Source: Mucilaginibacter sp.
Lineage (GTDB): Bacteria > Bacteroidota > Bacteroidia > Sphingobacteriales > Sphingobacteriaceae
DNA: 64,000 nucleotides
Assembly: GCF_028288225.1 (NCBI RefSeq)
Contig: NZ_JAQBOC010000039.1
Coordinates: 1-64,000, forward strand
Direction: 5' to 3'
The first letter of the stretch is position 1, and every line of letters begins with the position of its first letter. The notes below the pieces were generated by a model. It saw only the letters and a list, made by a program, of their open reading frames with translations, was not told where the DNA came from and did not search any database. The position numbers were made by a program, and so were the translations under genes. Of the stretch, positions 24,372 through 33,662 are shown in pieces.

Positions 24372-26039
24372 ATGACGGACAAAAACCCAATATCTGCTCA
24401 AAACAAGTTACTCTACCTTTTTACCGGGCTGGCTGTTTTGATAAATTTCAGCGGGTTATTTATTCCTGTTCAAAGTCCGGATGCGGCCATTTATGCGCTT
24501 ATTTCAAAAACGATGGTTCAGCGGAATGATTTTGCACAGCTTATCTATCATGGTACCGACTGGCTTGATAAGCCTCATTTTCCTTTTTGGGTAACGGCAC
24601 TTTCATTTAAACTGTTCGGCTTTACTACCTGGGCTTATAAATTACCGGGCATCATGTTTTTAATGATGGGTGCATTTTATACCTGGCTGTTTGCTAAAGA
24701 GTTGTACAATAAACAAGTTGCTTTATGGAGCGTGCTGATATTGCTTACCGCCCAGCACATTGTACTATCAAATAACGATGTGCGTGCCGAACCTTATTTA
24801 ACCGGACTAATTGTTGCCGCTGTTTATCATTTTTATAAAGCCCATACCAGCAATAGTTTTTGGCAGCTGCTCGCAGGTTGCGTTTTTACCGCCTGCGCTA
24901 TCATGACGAAGGGTATGTTTGCCCTGGTACCTATTGGCGGTGCAGTAGCAGGGCACTTTATCATTACCCGGCAATGGCGCTCCCTCTTCAATTTACGCTG
25001 GCTTATAGCAGCTGTATTGATTGCAATATTTATCCTGCCCGAGCTTTGGTGCCTGTACCGGCAATTTGACCTCCATCCGGAGAAGGTGATTTTTGGGCAA
25101 AAGGGCGTATCAGGGATCCGGTTTTTCTTTTGGGACAGCCAGTTTGGCCGTTTCTTTAACACCGGCCCCATAAAAGGCCACGGCGACCCTTTGTTTTTTG
25201 TACATACCGCTCTTTGGGCATTTTTACCATGGTCGCTTATAATGTTTGCAGCTGTTTTTCAATTTATAAAAAAAGGTTTCAAATATGCGAAGACTATGGA
25301 GTGGTATTGCATTAGCGGGGCGTTGCTTACTTTCCTGCTTTTTTCAGCATCAGGGTTTCAACTGCCGCATTATTTAAACATTGTGTTCCCGTTTTTTGCC
25401 ATTATTACGGCTCAATATCTAAGCTATTTATCCAACAAAAAAACTATTCGGGCCATTGCAATTGTACAGGCTGTTGTTATTAGTCTTATGCTGCTGCTAA
25501 TAACCGCCCTCCACTACTTTTTCAGACCCGAAATATTTAGCTGGTTCACCGCTTTAACACTACTGATACTTTTTATAATGCTTGTGTTTTTTTCGAAGTT
25601 TATCAGGATCCACGGCTATCAAAAAATTGCGCTCCGCACGCTGCTGGTTTCATTTATTGTTAACCTGTACCTTAACCTTTCCTTTTACCCGTCATTAATG
25701 CGCTACCAAACTAGTAGCGAAGCTGCCGTGTGGATAAATAATCATAACCCACGTAACCTGCCCGTTGCCGCAGTTATAGATGATAACGCTACGCCCTTTG
25801 AGTTTTACAATAATAAGCCGGTTATTAATTTTAACGATACGAAACAGGGGCTACCGGCAAAACCATTTTTGTTATACACTACAGCTGGTAAGATAAAGGG
25901 ATTAAATGCCAGGGGCATACACACCCAAACACTGGATAGTTTTCAGCGATATTGGGTTACGAGGCTGAACCTATCTTTTTTAAACAAAAAAACAAGAGAT
26001 AAGGAATTAGAGCAGATGGTGGTTGTTAAGGTGGATTAG
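24372..26039 (+). CDS. GT39-type glycosyltransferase (ArnT/PMT-like)
   Basis: This encodes 555 residues with about 12 membrane segments. The first loop contains the catalytic-region signature of the family: PDAAIYALISKTMVQRNDF and then DWLDKPHFPFW, with the conserved acidic residue early in the loop. The protein belongs to the dolichyl- or undecaprenyl-phosphate-dependent GT39/GT83 superfamily, which moves a sugar from a lipid carrier to a lipid or protein on the periplasmic face. The soluble C-terminus (about 450-555) has the usual alpha/beta fold (VAAVIDDNATPFEFYNNKPV). A close paralogue lies at 40924-42597. Neither has other glycan genes beside it. Confidence 0.85.
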   Translation: MTDKNPISAQNKLLYLFTGLAVLINFSGLFIPVQSPDAAIYALISKTMVQRNDFAQLIYHGTDWLDKPHFPFWVTALSFKLFGFTTWAYKLPGIMFLMMGAFYTWLFAKELYNKQVALWSVLILLTAQHIVLSNNDVRAEPYLTGLIVAAVYHFYKAHTSNSFWQLLAGCVFTACAIMTKGMFALVPIGGAVAGHFIITRQWRSLFNLRWLIAAVLIAIFILPELWCLYRQFDLHPEKVIFGQKGVSGIRFFFWDSQFGRFFNTGPIKGHGDPLFFVHTALWAFLPWSLIMFAAVFQFIKKGFKYAKTMEWYCISGALLTFLLFSASGFQLPHYLNIVFPFFAIITAQYLSYLSNKKTIRAIAIVQAVVISLMLLLITALHYFFRPEIFSWFTALTLLILFIMLVFFSKFIRIHGYQKIALRTLLVSFIVNLYLNLSFYPSLMRYQTSSEAAVWINNHNPRNLPVAAVIDDNATPFEFYNNKPVINFNDTKQGLPAKPFLLYTTAGKIKGLNARGIHTQTLDSFQRYWVTRLNLSFLNKKTRDKELEQMVVVKVD

Positions 26040-26217
26040 TCAAGTTATTTCTTCCTCTTTCCGCCGCAGGTGGTTGTTGCTCGTCGGGAGTGAACTCGTC
26101 GCCATGCAACAATCAACTTTTTTGACCGAACATTTTTTCACCCCCTGTATCATTTCCCCCTCCATCCCCGTAATGTTAATACCAGGTGAAAATAAATTAG
26201 TTATTCCTTATTGTTTT

Positions 26218-27455
26218 ATGATGGTAAAACACAAAACTCCGTTGTTAGTATTAAGCTTTTTGCTAATTGTTATTGCTTCCTGCAAAAAAACAATGTAACA
26301 CCCCTTCCTAAGGGAAAGAACCTGGTACTTTTATCTTTTGAGGAACAAAAAGTTACAGCGGACAATGTGTTTTCCCTAAACCTGTTTAAAAACTTAAGCA
26401 GCGCAAATACTTCAAATGCCAACTTGTTTGTATCGACCCTGAGTGTGAGTTTTGCCCTTGGGATGACCAGCAATGGGGCTAACGGCCAAACGCTTGATGC
26501 GATCCGGAATACTTTGAATTTTGCAGGCCTTACACAGTAGCAGGTAAACAATTATTACAATAACCTCATCACCAACCTGCCGCTGCTTAATCCTAATACT
26601 ACGCTTAAAATTGCTAACTCCATTTGGTACAAACAAGGTTTTGATGTACTGCCGGCTTTCCTGAAAACCAATAATGATGATTTTAATGCGCGGATACAAG
26701 CTCTTGATTTTAACAATCAGTCATCGATAAATACTGTAAACAATTGGGTAAAAGACAATACCGGTGGAAAAATACCGGATATTATTGATCAGTTAGATCC
26801 GCAGGCTGTTATGTACCTGGTTAATGCCATTTATTTTAAAAGCAGCTGGAATCAAAAATTCGATCCGGCTAAGACCAGGCCAAAACCATTTTATAAAACA
26901 GATGGCAGCCAGGTGCAGGCCAGTTTTATGACTGGAACCAAAGATTACAGTTATAACGCTGAAGGAAATATAACTATATTTGAGTTACCTTATTCTGATA
27001 AAAAGTATAGCATGGTTATTATAATGCCAACAGACGGAGCACCGCTTAAAGATGTTGTAAATAGCCTGGACCCGGCTAAATGGCAAAGCTTAACTAAAAG
27101 ATTAACAGCGCTTAACAGCGAACTTTCATTGCCAAAATTTAAGTTTAGTTACAATGTTACATTAAATAATGCGTTAATAAATTTGGGTATGGGAATTGCC
27201 TTTACTGATAACGCCGATTTTTCATTAATAAATGCAGGCGGCAACCTTAAAATAAGCGAGGTAAAACACAAAGCTTTTGTTGATATTGATGAAAGCGGTA
27301 CTACAGCAGCAGCGGCGACATCTGTAGGTATAGTGCCAACCAGTGTTTTAATACCTAAAACTGTTACTATTGATCATCCATTTGCATTTGCAATAAGAGA
27401 AATGAGCAGCGGGCTCATCTTGTTTGCGGGTACAGTTAATGATCCAACGAAATAG
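26218..27455 (+). pseudogene. Serpin-family lipoprotein, disrupted
   Basis: The start reads MMVKHKTPLL with a lipobox (IVIASC), then hits a stop because of a frameshift at an A7 run (26284-26290). The next frame carries serpin sequence (NVTPLPKGKNLVLLSF, later FALGMTSNGANGQT) until an in-frame TAG at 26538-26540. The rest is intact to 27455: YLVNAIYFKSSWNQKF, FELPYSDKKYSMVIIMP, and a reactive-centre hinge DESGTTAAAATS followed by DHPFAFAIRE. Repaired, it would be about 412 residues, normal for a serpin. The small hinge residues predict an inhibitory serpin. Two separate lesions favour a pseudogene, but one extra A would mend the first. Confidence 0.85.
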
Positions 27456-27461
27456 CCCTAT

Positions 27462-27571
27462 AGCCCTCCTGAAAGGGGAGTTTTTTTTGAATAGCTTCTT
27501 GCCTCCCCAACTAATATTTTTCCACCCCGGAAAAATCCGAGGCGAAACTCCCCTTCAGGGGGCGGAGGGTT
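27462..27571. repeat. Inverted repeat CCCTCCTGAAAGGGGAGTTT
   Basis: The left arm (27462-27486) and the right arm (27544-27571, with GAAACTCCCCTTCAGGGGG) are imperfect reverse complements, separated by about 57 bases. The right arm runs into the stop codon of the convergent permease gene. The left arm ends in T8 and may also terminate the serpin transcript. Confidence 0.7.
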
Positions 27572-29975
27572 ACTCCGTCCTCAAACTTTTTACCGGATTA
27601 CTTATGGCCGCTTTAATAGTTTGCAGCGTTATTAATACAACGGTTAATATAGTAAGCAGTAAAATTGATAGCATAAACGGGTAGCCGGTAATTGTTATTC
27701 TGTATGCATAGCCATTAAGCCAGTTGTGCATAATTAAATACGCCAGCGGACAGGATACTATCCCCGCTATAAAAACTATCCCCAAAAACTCTTTCAAAAA
27801 AAGATTGATAATGCCTGGTACGGATGATCCAAGCACTTTGCGGATGCCGATCTCTTTTGTCCGTTTTTGAATGCTTAGTGATATAAGGCCCAAAACACCC
27901 AGCAGAACAATAGTTATTGCTAAAACAGTAGCCATAAATGAGGCCTTTTTTAACTGAATCTCAGTAGTATAAAGTTTTGCTACGGCTTCATCCATAAAAT
28001 GATATTCAAACGGCTCGTTGGGCAATAATATGCCCCATTGCTTTTGCAGAGCTTGTATGTTATCCTGTATATTTCCAGGTTTTAGCTTAATTGAAAAGTA
28101 GCGGTAAAAATGGGTAAAATTAACATTTGTAAAACTAATTGGCCCGGTTTGCCACTTCATAGAGCCTAAATGAAAATCGGCAGTAACACCACAAATTGTT
28201 AAAGGTGTAGCCAGGCCCGGCACATTTACCAATTGCCCAACAGCATCTTTAGGATCAATCCAGCCCAACGCTTTTGAGGCTGTTTGATTAATAACTATTT
28301 TGGCTGAATCGCCCGGAGTATATTGTGGTGTAAAAAACATGCCTGCTAAAAGTGGAATGCCATACGTAGTTGCATATTGGTTATCTGTTGCCAATCCATC
28401 AATAGTTATCGCTTTTTGGGGATCTGTACCCTGGCGATACAACTGATATCCGCCACCACCTTCCTGGGGGATCTCCCATGATAATGAGAGGCTGCTTACC
28501 TGGGGCATTTGTGCAAGCTGGTGGCGGATGGCTTGCATTTTTTTAACGCCTTTATCAGACCAGTCACGAGGTACCTGGGCATAAACAATGTAGTCTTTAT
28601 TAAAGCCAAGGTTGCCGTTTAGAAAAAGTGTTACCTGCTGCGAAACGACTATGGCAACAATAAAAACAAGGGCGGCCGTGCCAAATTGAAACCCAACCAA
28701 TACTTTGCGAAATAATACACTTTCTTTTACTGAGCTTAATTTCCCCTTTAATGACTCCACTGATTTTAATGACGAAAGTACCAATGCTGGATAAATACCC
28801 GAAAGAATGCCTAAAAAGAGTGCAAACACAAGTAGTATACAATACATGTATAAAGGAAACGAGAAAAGCCCGGTTATTTCTTTACCCAAAACATCGCTGA
28901 AATATGGGCGGGCAAGCAGATAAATTGCCATTGCTATTACTGTAGCCAGCATTACCAAAATGGTCGACTCTATCAAAAACTGCCACACCAACTGCTTTTT
29001 TAGCCCCCCAAGTACTTTTCGAATTCCCATTTCTTTCATCCGGAATGATGAACGGCCTATACAAATGTTTATAAAGTTAATAACGGCCATCAACAATATA
29101 AAAACCGCTATTATGGTTAATGTATAAAGCATTTTTTTTACCACCCCGTTATTGGCATCCAAATAATACGATTTTAAAGGCACCAGGTAAGGTGTAAGAT
29201 TATCACTTATTTGCTGTGGCGCATTTTCTTTTACCAGGTGTCGCATAGGTTGCTCAAGATCCGCCGGGGTAACTCCTTTTTTTAACTCGATGTATCCAAC
29301 CAGGATAGTATTGTTCCAGCCATCCATATTCCGGCCTAAAAAATCAGCTGCCTTGGCCGGCAAAAAAATATCGTTTTTATTATCATCGTTAATGTTAGTT
29401 ACCGAGTTTTTGGGGATTTTGTTTAACACCCCCGAGATGGTGAAATCATGCTTTTCGCCCTTAAAACTTTCAATAGTGATGGTTTGGCCTACAACATCAG
29501 TTTTACCGAAATACTTAATTGCCAGCTTTTCTGTTACCACTGCCGAAAACGGATCAGTAAAGGCCTTTTGTGCATCGCCGTGTAATAAACCAAAGCCATA
29601 CATGTTTAACATTGTACTGTCGCAAACCTGGATACTTTCTCTGAAATGCTTTTCGCCTTTTGAAACAATAGACCCTACACCATCCCAATGGAAGTAATTG
29701 GCAACCAGGGTAGGATACATCTCCTTTAATGTTTTGGGCAACTGTGCAATGGTAGTAAACTCGGGGCCCATACTTGGGTCTTTCCATTTGCTTTTAATAA
29801 TGTATTGATTATCTGCATTTTTAAGGTCATGATTTACCTGTAATTCACTCCAAACATAGGCGCCTGTTAGCAGGGCAAAGGCAATGCCGGCTGAGAGCCC
29901 TAAAATATTGATAATAGAGAAGCCCTTGTTTTTCCAGAGACTCCGCCATGCCATTGTGAAGTAATTTTGCAGCAT
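27570..29975 (-). CDS. ABC transporter permease, MacB/FtsX type with two FtsX domains
   Basis: This encodes 801 residues. It begins MAWRSLWKNKGFSIINILGL, typical of Bacteroidota permeases of this class. Order: transmembrane segment (about 20-42), periplasmic MacB-type domain (about 45-250), FtsX domain with three segments (about 285-410), a second transmembrane plus periplasmic unit (about 425-680), and a C-terminal FtsX domain with RTKEIGIRKVLGSSVPGI. Such proteins work with a separate ATPase in lipoprotein or peptide mechanotransmission; no ATPase gene is adjacent. A TAATTTTG -7 element is seen upstream. Confidence 0.9.
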   Translation of the reverse strand: MLQNYFTMAWRSLWKNKGFSIINILGLSAGIAFALLTGAYVWSELQVNHDLKNADNQYIIKSKWKDPSMGPEFTTIAQLPKTLKEMYPTLVANYFHWDGVGSIVSKGEKHFRESIQVCDSTMLNMYGFGLLHGDAQKAFTDPFSAVVTEKLAIKYFGKTDVVGQTITIESFKGEKHDFTISGVLNKIPKNSVTNINDDNKNDIFLPAKAADFLGRNMDGWNNTILVGYIELKKGVTPADLEQPMRHLVKENAPQQISDNLTPYLVPLKSYYLDANNGVVKKMLYTLTIIAVFILLMAVINFINICIGRSSFRMKEMGIRKVLGGLKKQLVWQFLIESTILVMLATVIAMAIYLLARPYFSDVLGKEITGLFSFPLYMYCILLVFALFLGILSGIYPALVLSSLKSVESLKGKLSSVKESVLFRKVLVGFQFGTAALVFIVAIVVSQQVTLFLNGNLGFNKDYIVYAQVPRDWSDKGVKKMQAIRHQLAQMPQVSSLSLSWEIPQEGGGGYQLYRQGTDPQKAITIDGLATDNQYATTYGIPLLAGMFFTPQYTPGDSAKIVINQTASKALGWIDPKDAVGQLVNVPGLATPLTICGVTADFHLGSMKWQTGPISFTNVNFTHFYRYFSIKLKPGNIQDNIQALQKQWGILLPNEPFEYHFMDEAVAKLYTTEIQLKKASFMATVLAITIVLLGVLGLISLSIQKRTKEIGIRKVLGSSVPGIINLFLKEFLGIVFIAGIVSCPLAYLIMHNWLNGYAYRITITGYPFMLSILLLTILTVVLITLQTIKAAISNPVKSLRTE

Positions 29976-30016
29976 ATTTCGTGATTTTTTGTGTTAAGGT
30001 ATAACCAGATGCAGAC

Positions 30017-30024
30017 CAAAATTA
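30017..30024 (-). promoter_or_regulatory. -7 element TAATTTTG for the permease gene
   Basis: On the minus strand the bases read TAATTTTG, fitting TAnnTTTG, 41 bases before the start codon. The -33 element is not clear. Confidence 0.35.
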
Positions 30025-30111
30025 GGTAATAAACTTATCAGCATAAAAACATTAACAATTTTTAACTCAAATGTTAAAACCACCCTCTCTATGTTTGAAT
30101 TAAAAAGCTCT

Positions 30112-30195
30112 CTGCATCTCTGTGCCTGCTCCGTGACCTTTGCGGTTAAATTTTAAACACTGAGGCCGCTAAGAAGGCACAAAGTACACTGAGGC
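30112..30195. repeat. Inverted repeat related to the 24213 element
   Basis: It carries CTGTGCCTGCTCCGTG and CCTTTGCGG on the left, and GAGGCCGCTAAGAAGGCACAAAG on the right, an imperfect palindrome sharing words with the element at 24213-24299. Confidence 0.6.
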
Positions 30196-30265
30196 TTAAA
30201 TAAAATTACATTCAGATAAATAATAGGTTATTATATTGCACCGCACCAAGTTAAACAACAAAGTG

Positions 30266-30706
30266 ATGGAAAACTATTTGGCCGAACTTTATGAACGCGA
30301 TCTTTTAAAACTGCGCGACGAGATAAAAAACTTTAAAGATGATTATAACATCTGGCGTAAAACCGATGGCATAAGCAACTCTGCGGGTACGCTGGTGCTA
30401 CATTTAACGGGCAACCTTAATTTTTGCATCGGCACCAAAATAGGGAATACCGGCTATGTACGGAACCGCGAGCGTGAATTTTCGGTAACGGATGTACCAC
30501 GCCAGGAGCTTATTACCGGCATTGATAATTTAATTGAGGTGGTAAAAACCAGTTTAACCAACATCAGTCAGCAAAAGCTTGACGAAACCTATCCGCTTGA
30601 AGTTAACGGGCAAAAAAGCACCGCTTATTATCTTGTTTATTTTCACGGCCATTTAAACTACCATTTAGGGCAGGTGAATTATTTGAGGCGGATGCTGGAG
30701 GGGTAA
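30266..30706 (+). CDS. DinB-superfamily protein (DUF1572-like)
   Basis: This encodes 146 residues from ATG 30266; an upstream TTG at 30236 is less likely. The sequence is a four-helix-bundle DinB type: LAELYERDLLKLRDEI, then SAGTLVLHLTGNLNFCIG with the first metal His, and YYLVYFHGHLNYHLGQVNYLRRML with the second and third His. Three His form the usual metal site. DinB-like proteins in Bacteroidota are often thiol-dependent transferases or of unknown activity. The length is normal. Confidence 0.8.
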   Translation: MENYLAELYERDLLKLRDEIKNFKDDYNIWRKTDGISNSAGTLVLHLTGNLNFCIGTKIGNTGYVRNREREFSVTDVPRQELITGIDNLIEVVKTSLTNISQQKLDETYPLEVNGQKSTAYYLVYFHGHLNYHLGQVNYLRRMLEG

Positions 30707-30800
30707 GCGGAGTCACCCTAAGTAAACTATTTTTGCGTGCAAACAATCGCATTGAAAATGACATATTATAAATTGTTTATAATCAGTATTTTATACAATG

Positions 30801-30895
30801 TGTCATTGGCAGGCACAAGCGTGCCCTGAGTTTATCGAAGGGAAGGGTAGGCGCAGAAGCCTTTGCCCACATGCTTCGGGTGCCAGCATGACAGC
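30801..30895. repeat. Dispersed repeat of the CTGAG-TCGAAGG kind
   Basis: TGTCATTGGCAGGCA with CCCTGAGTTTATCGAAGGG on the left faces ATGCTTCGGGTGCCAGCATGAC on the right. The words match the dispersed CCTGAG..TCGAAGG repeat common in many bacterial genomes. A second copy is at 34551-34669. Confidence 0.6.
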
Positions 30896-30909
30896 TTTTT
30901 GCTGCGGTT

Positions 30910-31107
30910 CTATCGCCACAGCCCCTTAAACCAATGCCCTTTCCACAGCCAGAAGCCTGATAATATAATGACAGGGAAAAACACCCATCGTACCGCTATG
31001 GCGGCATAATGCAGCTGTGCAACCGGACCGTAGATATAGCCGATAACCGGGATACTCAACAGAATATGCAGCCAGCGGATCACTTTTCTTTCGGTTGATG
31101 CTTTCAT
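30910..31107 (-). CDS. Small two-span membrane protein, unknown
   Basis: This encodes 65 residues from ATG 31107; the longer frame would start at a TTG inside the upstream gene. Two hydrophobic segments (about residues 11-27 and 36-52) and a basic, tryptophan-rich tail (WLWKGHWFKGLWR) are seen. It follows the HMA-like gene after 11 bases on the same strand, so the two form a mini-operon. I do not recognise a function. Confidence 0.55.
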   Translation of the reverse strand: MKASTERKVIRWLHILLSIPVIGYIYGPVAQLHYAAIAVRWVFFPVIILSGFWLWKGHWFKGLWR

Positions 31108-31118
31108 AGGCAAGTAAC

Positions 31119-31337
31119 TTAATACTCCAGCTCGCGGCAATCGTAGCCTGCCGTTTGCAGCAGTGTTTCGATATACCGGGGCGAAATATTGCTGGCCTCT
31201 ATCCGCAAGATGTTGTCACAATCTTCCAGGTCGAAATTCCAGCCGGTAATTGCCGGAACAGCGGTTAGCAGGGGCTTTACCTCGCTAACCTGTTCGGGTT
31301 TTTCAACGCTTGTTATAAATATCAATATGTCAGTCAT
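31119..31337 (-). CDS. Small HMA-like domain protein without a CxxC motif
   Basis: This encodes 72 residues with the beta-alpha-beta-beta-alpha-beta pattern of heavy-metal-associated domains: MTDILIFITSVEKPEQVSEVKPLL, then ITGWNFDLEDCDNILRIEAS and YIETLLQTAGYDC. The usual metal-binding CxxC in the first loop is missing. The only cysteines lie in DLEDC and GYDC, so classic copper binding is doubtful. Similar proteins are common in Bacteroidota. It is co-transcribed with the next small membrane protein gene. Confidence 0.6.
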   Translation of the reverse strand: MTDILIFITSVEKPEQVSEVKPLLTAVPAITGWNFDLEDCDNILRIEASNISPRYIETLLQTAGYDCRELEY

Positions 31338-31470
31338 TGGTCAGTGGTTATTAGTCAGTGGTCATTAATTATTGGTATTCATCACTTAATAACTATTGAG
31401 AATTAAGATATTGGACAAAAGCCTTGTTTTATTTTTTAGCCGATAGTCTCGGCTTATAGTTCTAAGTCTT

Positions 31471-31540
31471 GAGTCGATAGTCCTGAGTCAAACATTTTCC
31501 GACTCTGGACTATAGACTCAGGACTCGGAACTCAGGACTC
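31471..31540. repeat. AGTC/GACT palindromic element
   Basis: AGTCCTGAGTC (31479-31489) pairs perfectly with GACTCAGGACT (31515-31525); a further CTCAGGACTC lies at 31531-31540. The right end includes the stop codon of the adjacent membrane protein gene (31532-31534). Confidence 0.7.
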
Positions 31541-31918
31541 CTTCTCCTCACTTTTAACATCATCCCAATATTTTTCATAGGGATGACCGCCGTGCCTGCC
31601 CCAACGGCCGTGACCGCAGTTTTGCATCTTTTCTTTAAACTTTTCACGTTCGTCGGGCGTCATGTTTTTAAAGCGTTCTTCCATACGGTGGCGCATCCAG
31701 TTGCCCCTGCCGGGACCGCCGCCCTTGCCAAAACCGAAAAGGATTTTGCATAAAATAAATATGCCCATAGCCTGCCAAAAGGTAATTACACCAACGTGCA
31801 ATATGCCTGGCAGTAAATAGTTCCACAAATTCATCACTACAAAGCTGACAAGCGACAGTATGGCGGCTACTGCCAGTGGAATAAATAAAAACCGCCTTTT
31901 ATAAAAAAATGATCTCAT
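31532..31918 (-). CDS. Small membrane protein beside the ECF sigma factor
   Basis: This encodes 128 residues. Two transmembrane segments (about 10-30 and 40-62) are followed by a Gly/Arg/His-rich soluble tail with NMTPDEREKFKEKM, reminiscent of the LTPEER motif in Spy/CpxP-type periplasmic chaperones and metal sensors. His-rich GHGRWGRHGGHP follows. It lies 11 bases downstream of the sigma factor gene, the usual place for an anti-sigma or sensor partner. That role is inference, since no zinc-binding anti-sigma motif is seen. Confidence 0.65.
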   Translation of the reverse strand: MRSFFYKRRFLFIPLAVAAILSLVSFVVMNLWNYLLPGILHVGVITFWQAMGIFILCKILFGFGKGGGPGRGNWMRHRMEERFKNMTPDEREKFKEKMQNCGHGRWGRHGGHPYEKYWDDVKSEEKES

Positions 31919-31929
31919 GTCTTTAATTT

Positions 31930-32487
31930 TTAATATTGTGTAATTTCCTCGTACAATTGTTTTAACCGTTTGCGCAGATGCACTACCGCATACCGTTTGC
32001 GCGATACCAGTGTTTGCACATTTATGCCGGTATTTTCGGCAATTTCGCTAAAAGGGATATCATCCAGCTCGTGCCACATAAATACCTGCCTTTGCTGCGG
32101 TGGCAACTCATCAAGCGCAATAAATAACTGCTCCCAAAAAAGGTTGCGCACATACTCCGTTTCGGGCGTGGTTGCTTCCGTCATCAGGATGGCTTTAAAG
32201 TCCGGTGCTTCATCGTCATCCTCATCCCCTGCAAGCATATCATCCATCAAAACTTCAGTATGCTTTTTATGCTTGTCAAGTATTTTATTACGGGCTACCC
32301 GGTAAAGCCAGGCCCCGGTTTGCTCAATAGGCTCCGAATTAATAACCGAGCTAAACTGGTACCAAACATCCTGCAGAATGTCTTCGGCGTCGGCATCGTT
32401 TTTAACCCTGCGCCTGATAAAGCCCAGCAAGTTTTTACCATACGCTCCTATAGCTTGTATGATAGTCTTGTGGTTTTCCTCTGGCAT
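31930..32487 (-). CDS. ECF-type RNA polymerase sigma factor
   Basis: This encodes 185 residues from ATG 32487; a TTG at 32511 would add eight. Region 2 shows DAEDILQDVWYQF and TGAWLYRVARNKILDKHKKH. Region 4 shows ALDELPPQQRQVFMWHELDDIPFSEIAENTG and then VSRKRYAVVHLRKRL, the helix-turn-helix for -35 recognition. ECF factors transcribe a small regulon in response to envelope signals. The small membrane protein directly downstream is the probable partner. A long acidic linker (DDEDEAPD-like) joins the two regions. Confidence 0.9.
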   Translation of the reverse strand: MPEENHKTIIQAIGAYGKNLLGFIRRRVKNDADAEDILQDVWYQFSSVINSEPIEQTGAWLYRVARNKILDKHKKHTEVLMDDMLAGDEDDDEAPDFKAILMTEATTPETEYVRNLFWEQLFIALDELPPQQRQVFMWHELDDIPFSEIAENTGINVQTLVSRKRYAVVHLRKRLKQLYEEITQY

Positions 32488-32624
32488 TACGGCGGTTATC
32501 AATTTCTTCAACGTTATTTAATATAGCAGACGATTGTGTTTTGAAAACATTTTAAGTTATTTTTAAAAAGTCCGGAAGATGTTAATCAACCTAAAAACCA
32601 ATATTGTCATACACCAGTGAACAA

Positions 32625-33536
32625 ATGAACAAACTCAACTATCTCAACGCCATCCTCATGCTTGCTTCGGCATGTTTGGCCATGTTCATTCCGTTCGAGC
32701 TGGTGCTGTTGTCTTATGCCATTCTCGGCCCGGCACATTACCTTACCGAGATCTCGTGGCTTAAGGGCCGGCACTTCTTCACCCTAAAAAAATACGACTA
32801 TCTTTATATTGCAGCCATAACCATTGCTTGCCTGCTGTTCAGGCTGCCATCAGCCAATCTTATTTTTTACACCTTTGGCCTGTCGTTCATATTACTTGCA
32901 GTTAAAGGTAATATTAACCGTTTGCTGGCTTTTACGTTGCTTATTGCCTCGGGTTATTTTTTGCTTACCAACAATTTACTAAGAACAATATTCGGTCTTT
33001 ACATCCCCACGCTTATCCATGTGTACGTGTTTACCGGTGCGTTCCTTTTGTTTGGAGCATTAAAACACAAAAATGTTTCAGGCTATGTTGCTTTTTTTAC
33101 ATTCCTGTTATGCCCGCTGCTGTTGTGTGTTTTGTTTACCAGGATGCATACGGTGCCAACACAATGGGCCATCAGCAATTACGGGCATTTTAAAAGTTTA
33201 AATACTACCAGCCTTCGCAGCCAGGCAATTGATATTTACACCAACCCGGCCAGCATTATTTTAACCCGGCTGATAGCCTTTGCCTACACCTATCATTATA
33301 TCAATTGGTTCAGCAAAACAAGAGTAATAAACTGGCACCGCATCCCGGTAAAATGGGCGATAGTAATTACACTGGTATGGATAGCATCTGTGGGCATTTA
33401 TTTTTATAATTATCACCTGGGTATTAAATGGCTGTTTTTACTGAGCCTGGCACATGTTGTATTGGAGTTTCCGTTGAATTACAGGAGTTTCGCGGGGATA
33501 GGGAAGGTCATTGGTCATTATGTCATTGGTCATTAG
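32625..33536 (+). CDS. Polytopic membrane protein, unknown
   Basis: This encodes 303 residues from ATG 32625; an upstream TTG at 32604 is possible. About eight hydrophobic segments span the whole length. Conserved-looking polar pieces are GPAHYLTEISWLKGRHF near residue 33 and AYTYHYINWFSKT near residue 223; histidines in membrane-adjacent positions could bind metal or haem. The last residues (VIGHYVIGH) are encoded by the left arm of an intergenic repeat, so the natural C-terminus may have been replaced. I do not recognise the family. Confidence 0.6.
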   Translation: MNKLNYLNAILMLASACLAMFIPFELVLLSYAILGPAHYLTEISWLKGRHFFTLKKYDYLYIAAITIACLLFRLPSANLIFYTFGLSFILLAVKGNINRLLAFTLLIASGYFLLTNNLLRTIFGLYIPTLIHVYVFTGAFLLFGALKHKNVSGYVAFFTFLLCPLLLCVLFTRMHTVPTQWAISNYGHFKSLNTTSLRSQAIDIYTNPASIILTRLIAFAYTYHYINWFSKTRVINWHRIPVKWAIVITLVWIASVGIYFYNYHLGIKWLFLLSLAHVVLEFPLNYRSFAGIGKVIGHYVIGH

Positions 33537-33656
33537 TGAATGAGGTAAGGTTTTTGATAATACTCAACCATTACAAGCTATTAAATTTATTATTAATTTA
33601 GGTTGATGAAATAATAAGTTGTCATGAGCAACTAATGACACAATGACTAATGATTA
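33506..33656. repeat. Inverted repeat of GTCATTGGTCATTA words entering a gene
   Basis: The left arm (33506-33538) has GGTCATTGGTCATTATGTC and more of the same. The right arm (about 33630-33656) has ACTAATGACACAATGACTAA. The left arm covers the last nine codons and the stop of the membrane protein gene. Confidence 0.65.
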
Positions 33657-33662
33657 AATAAA

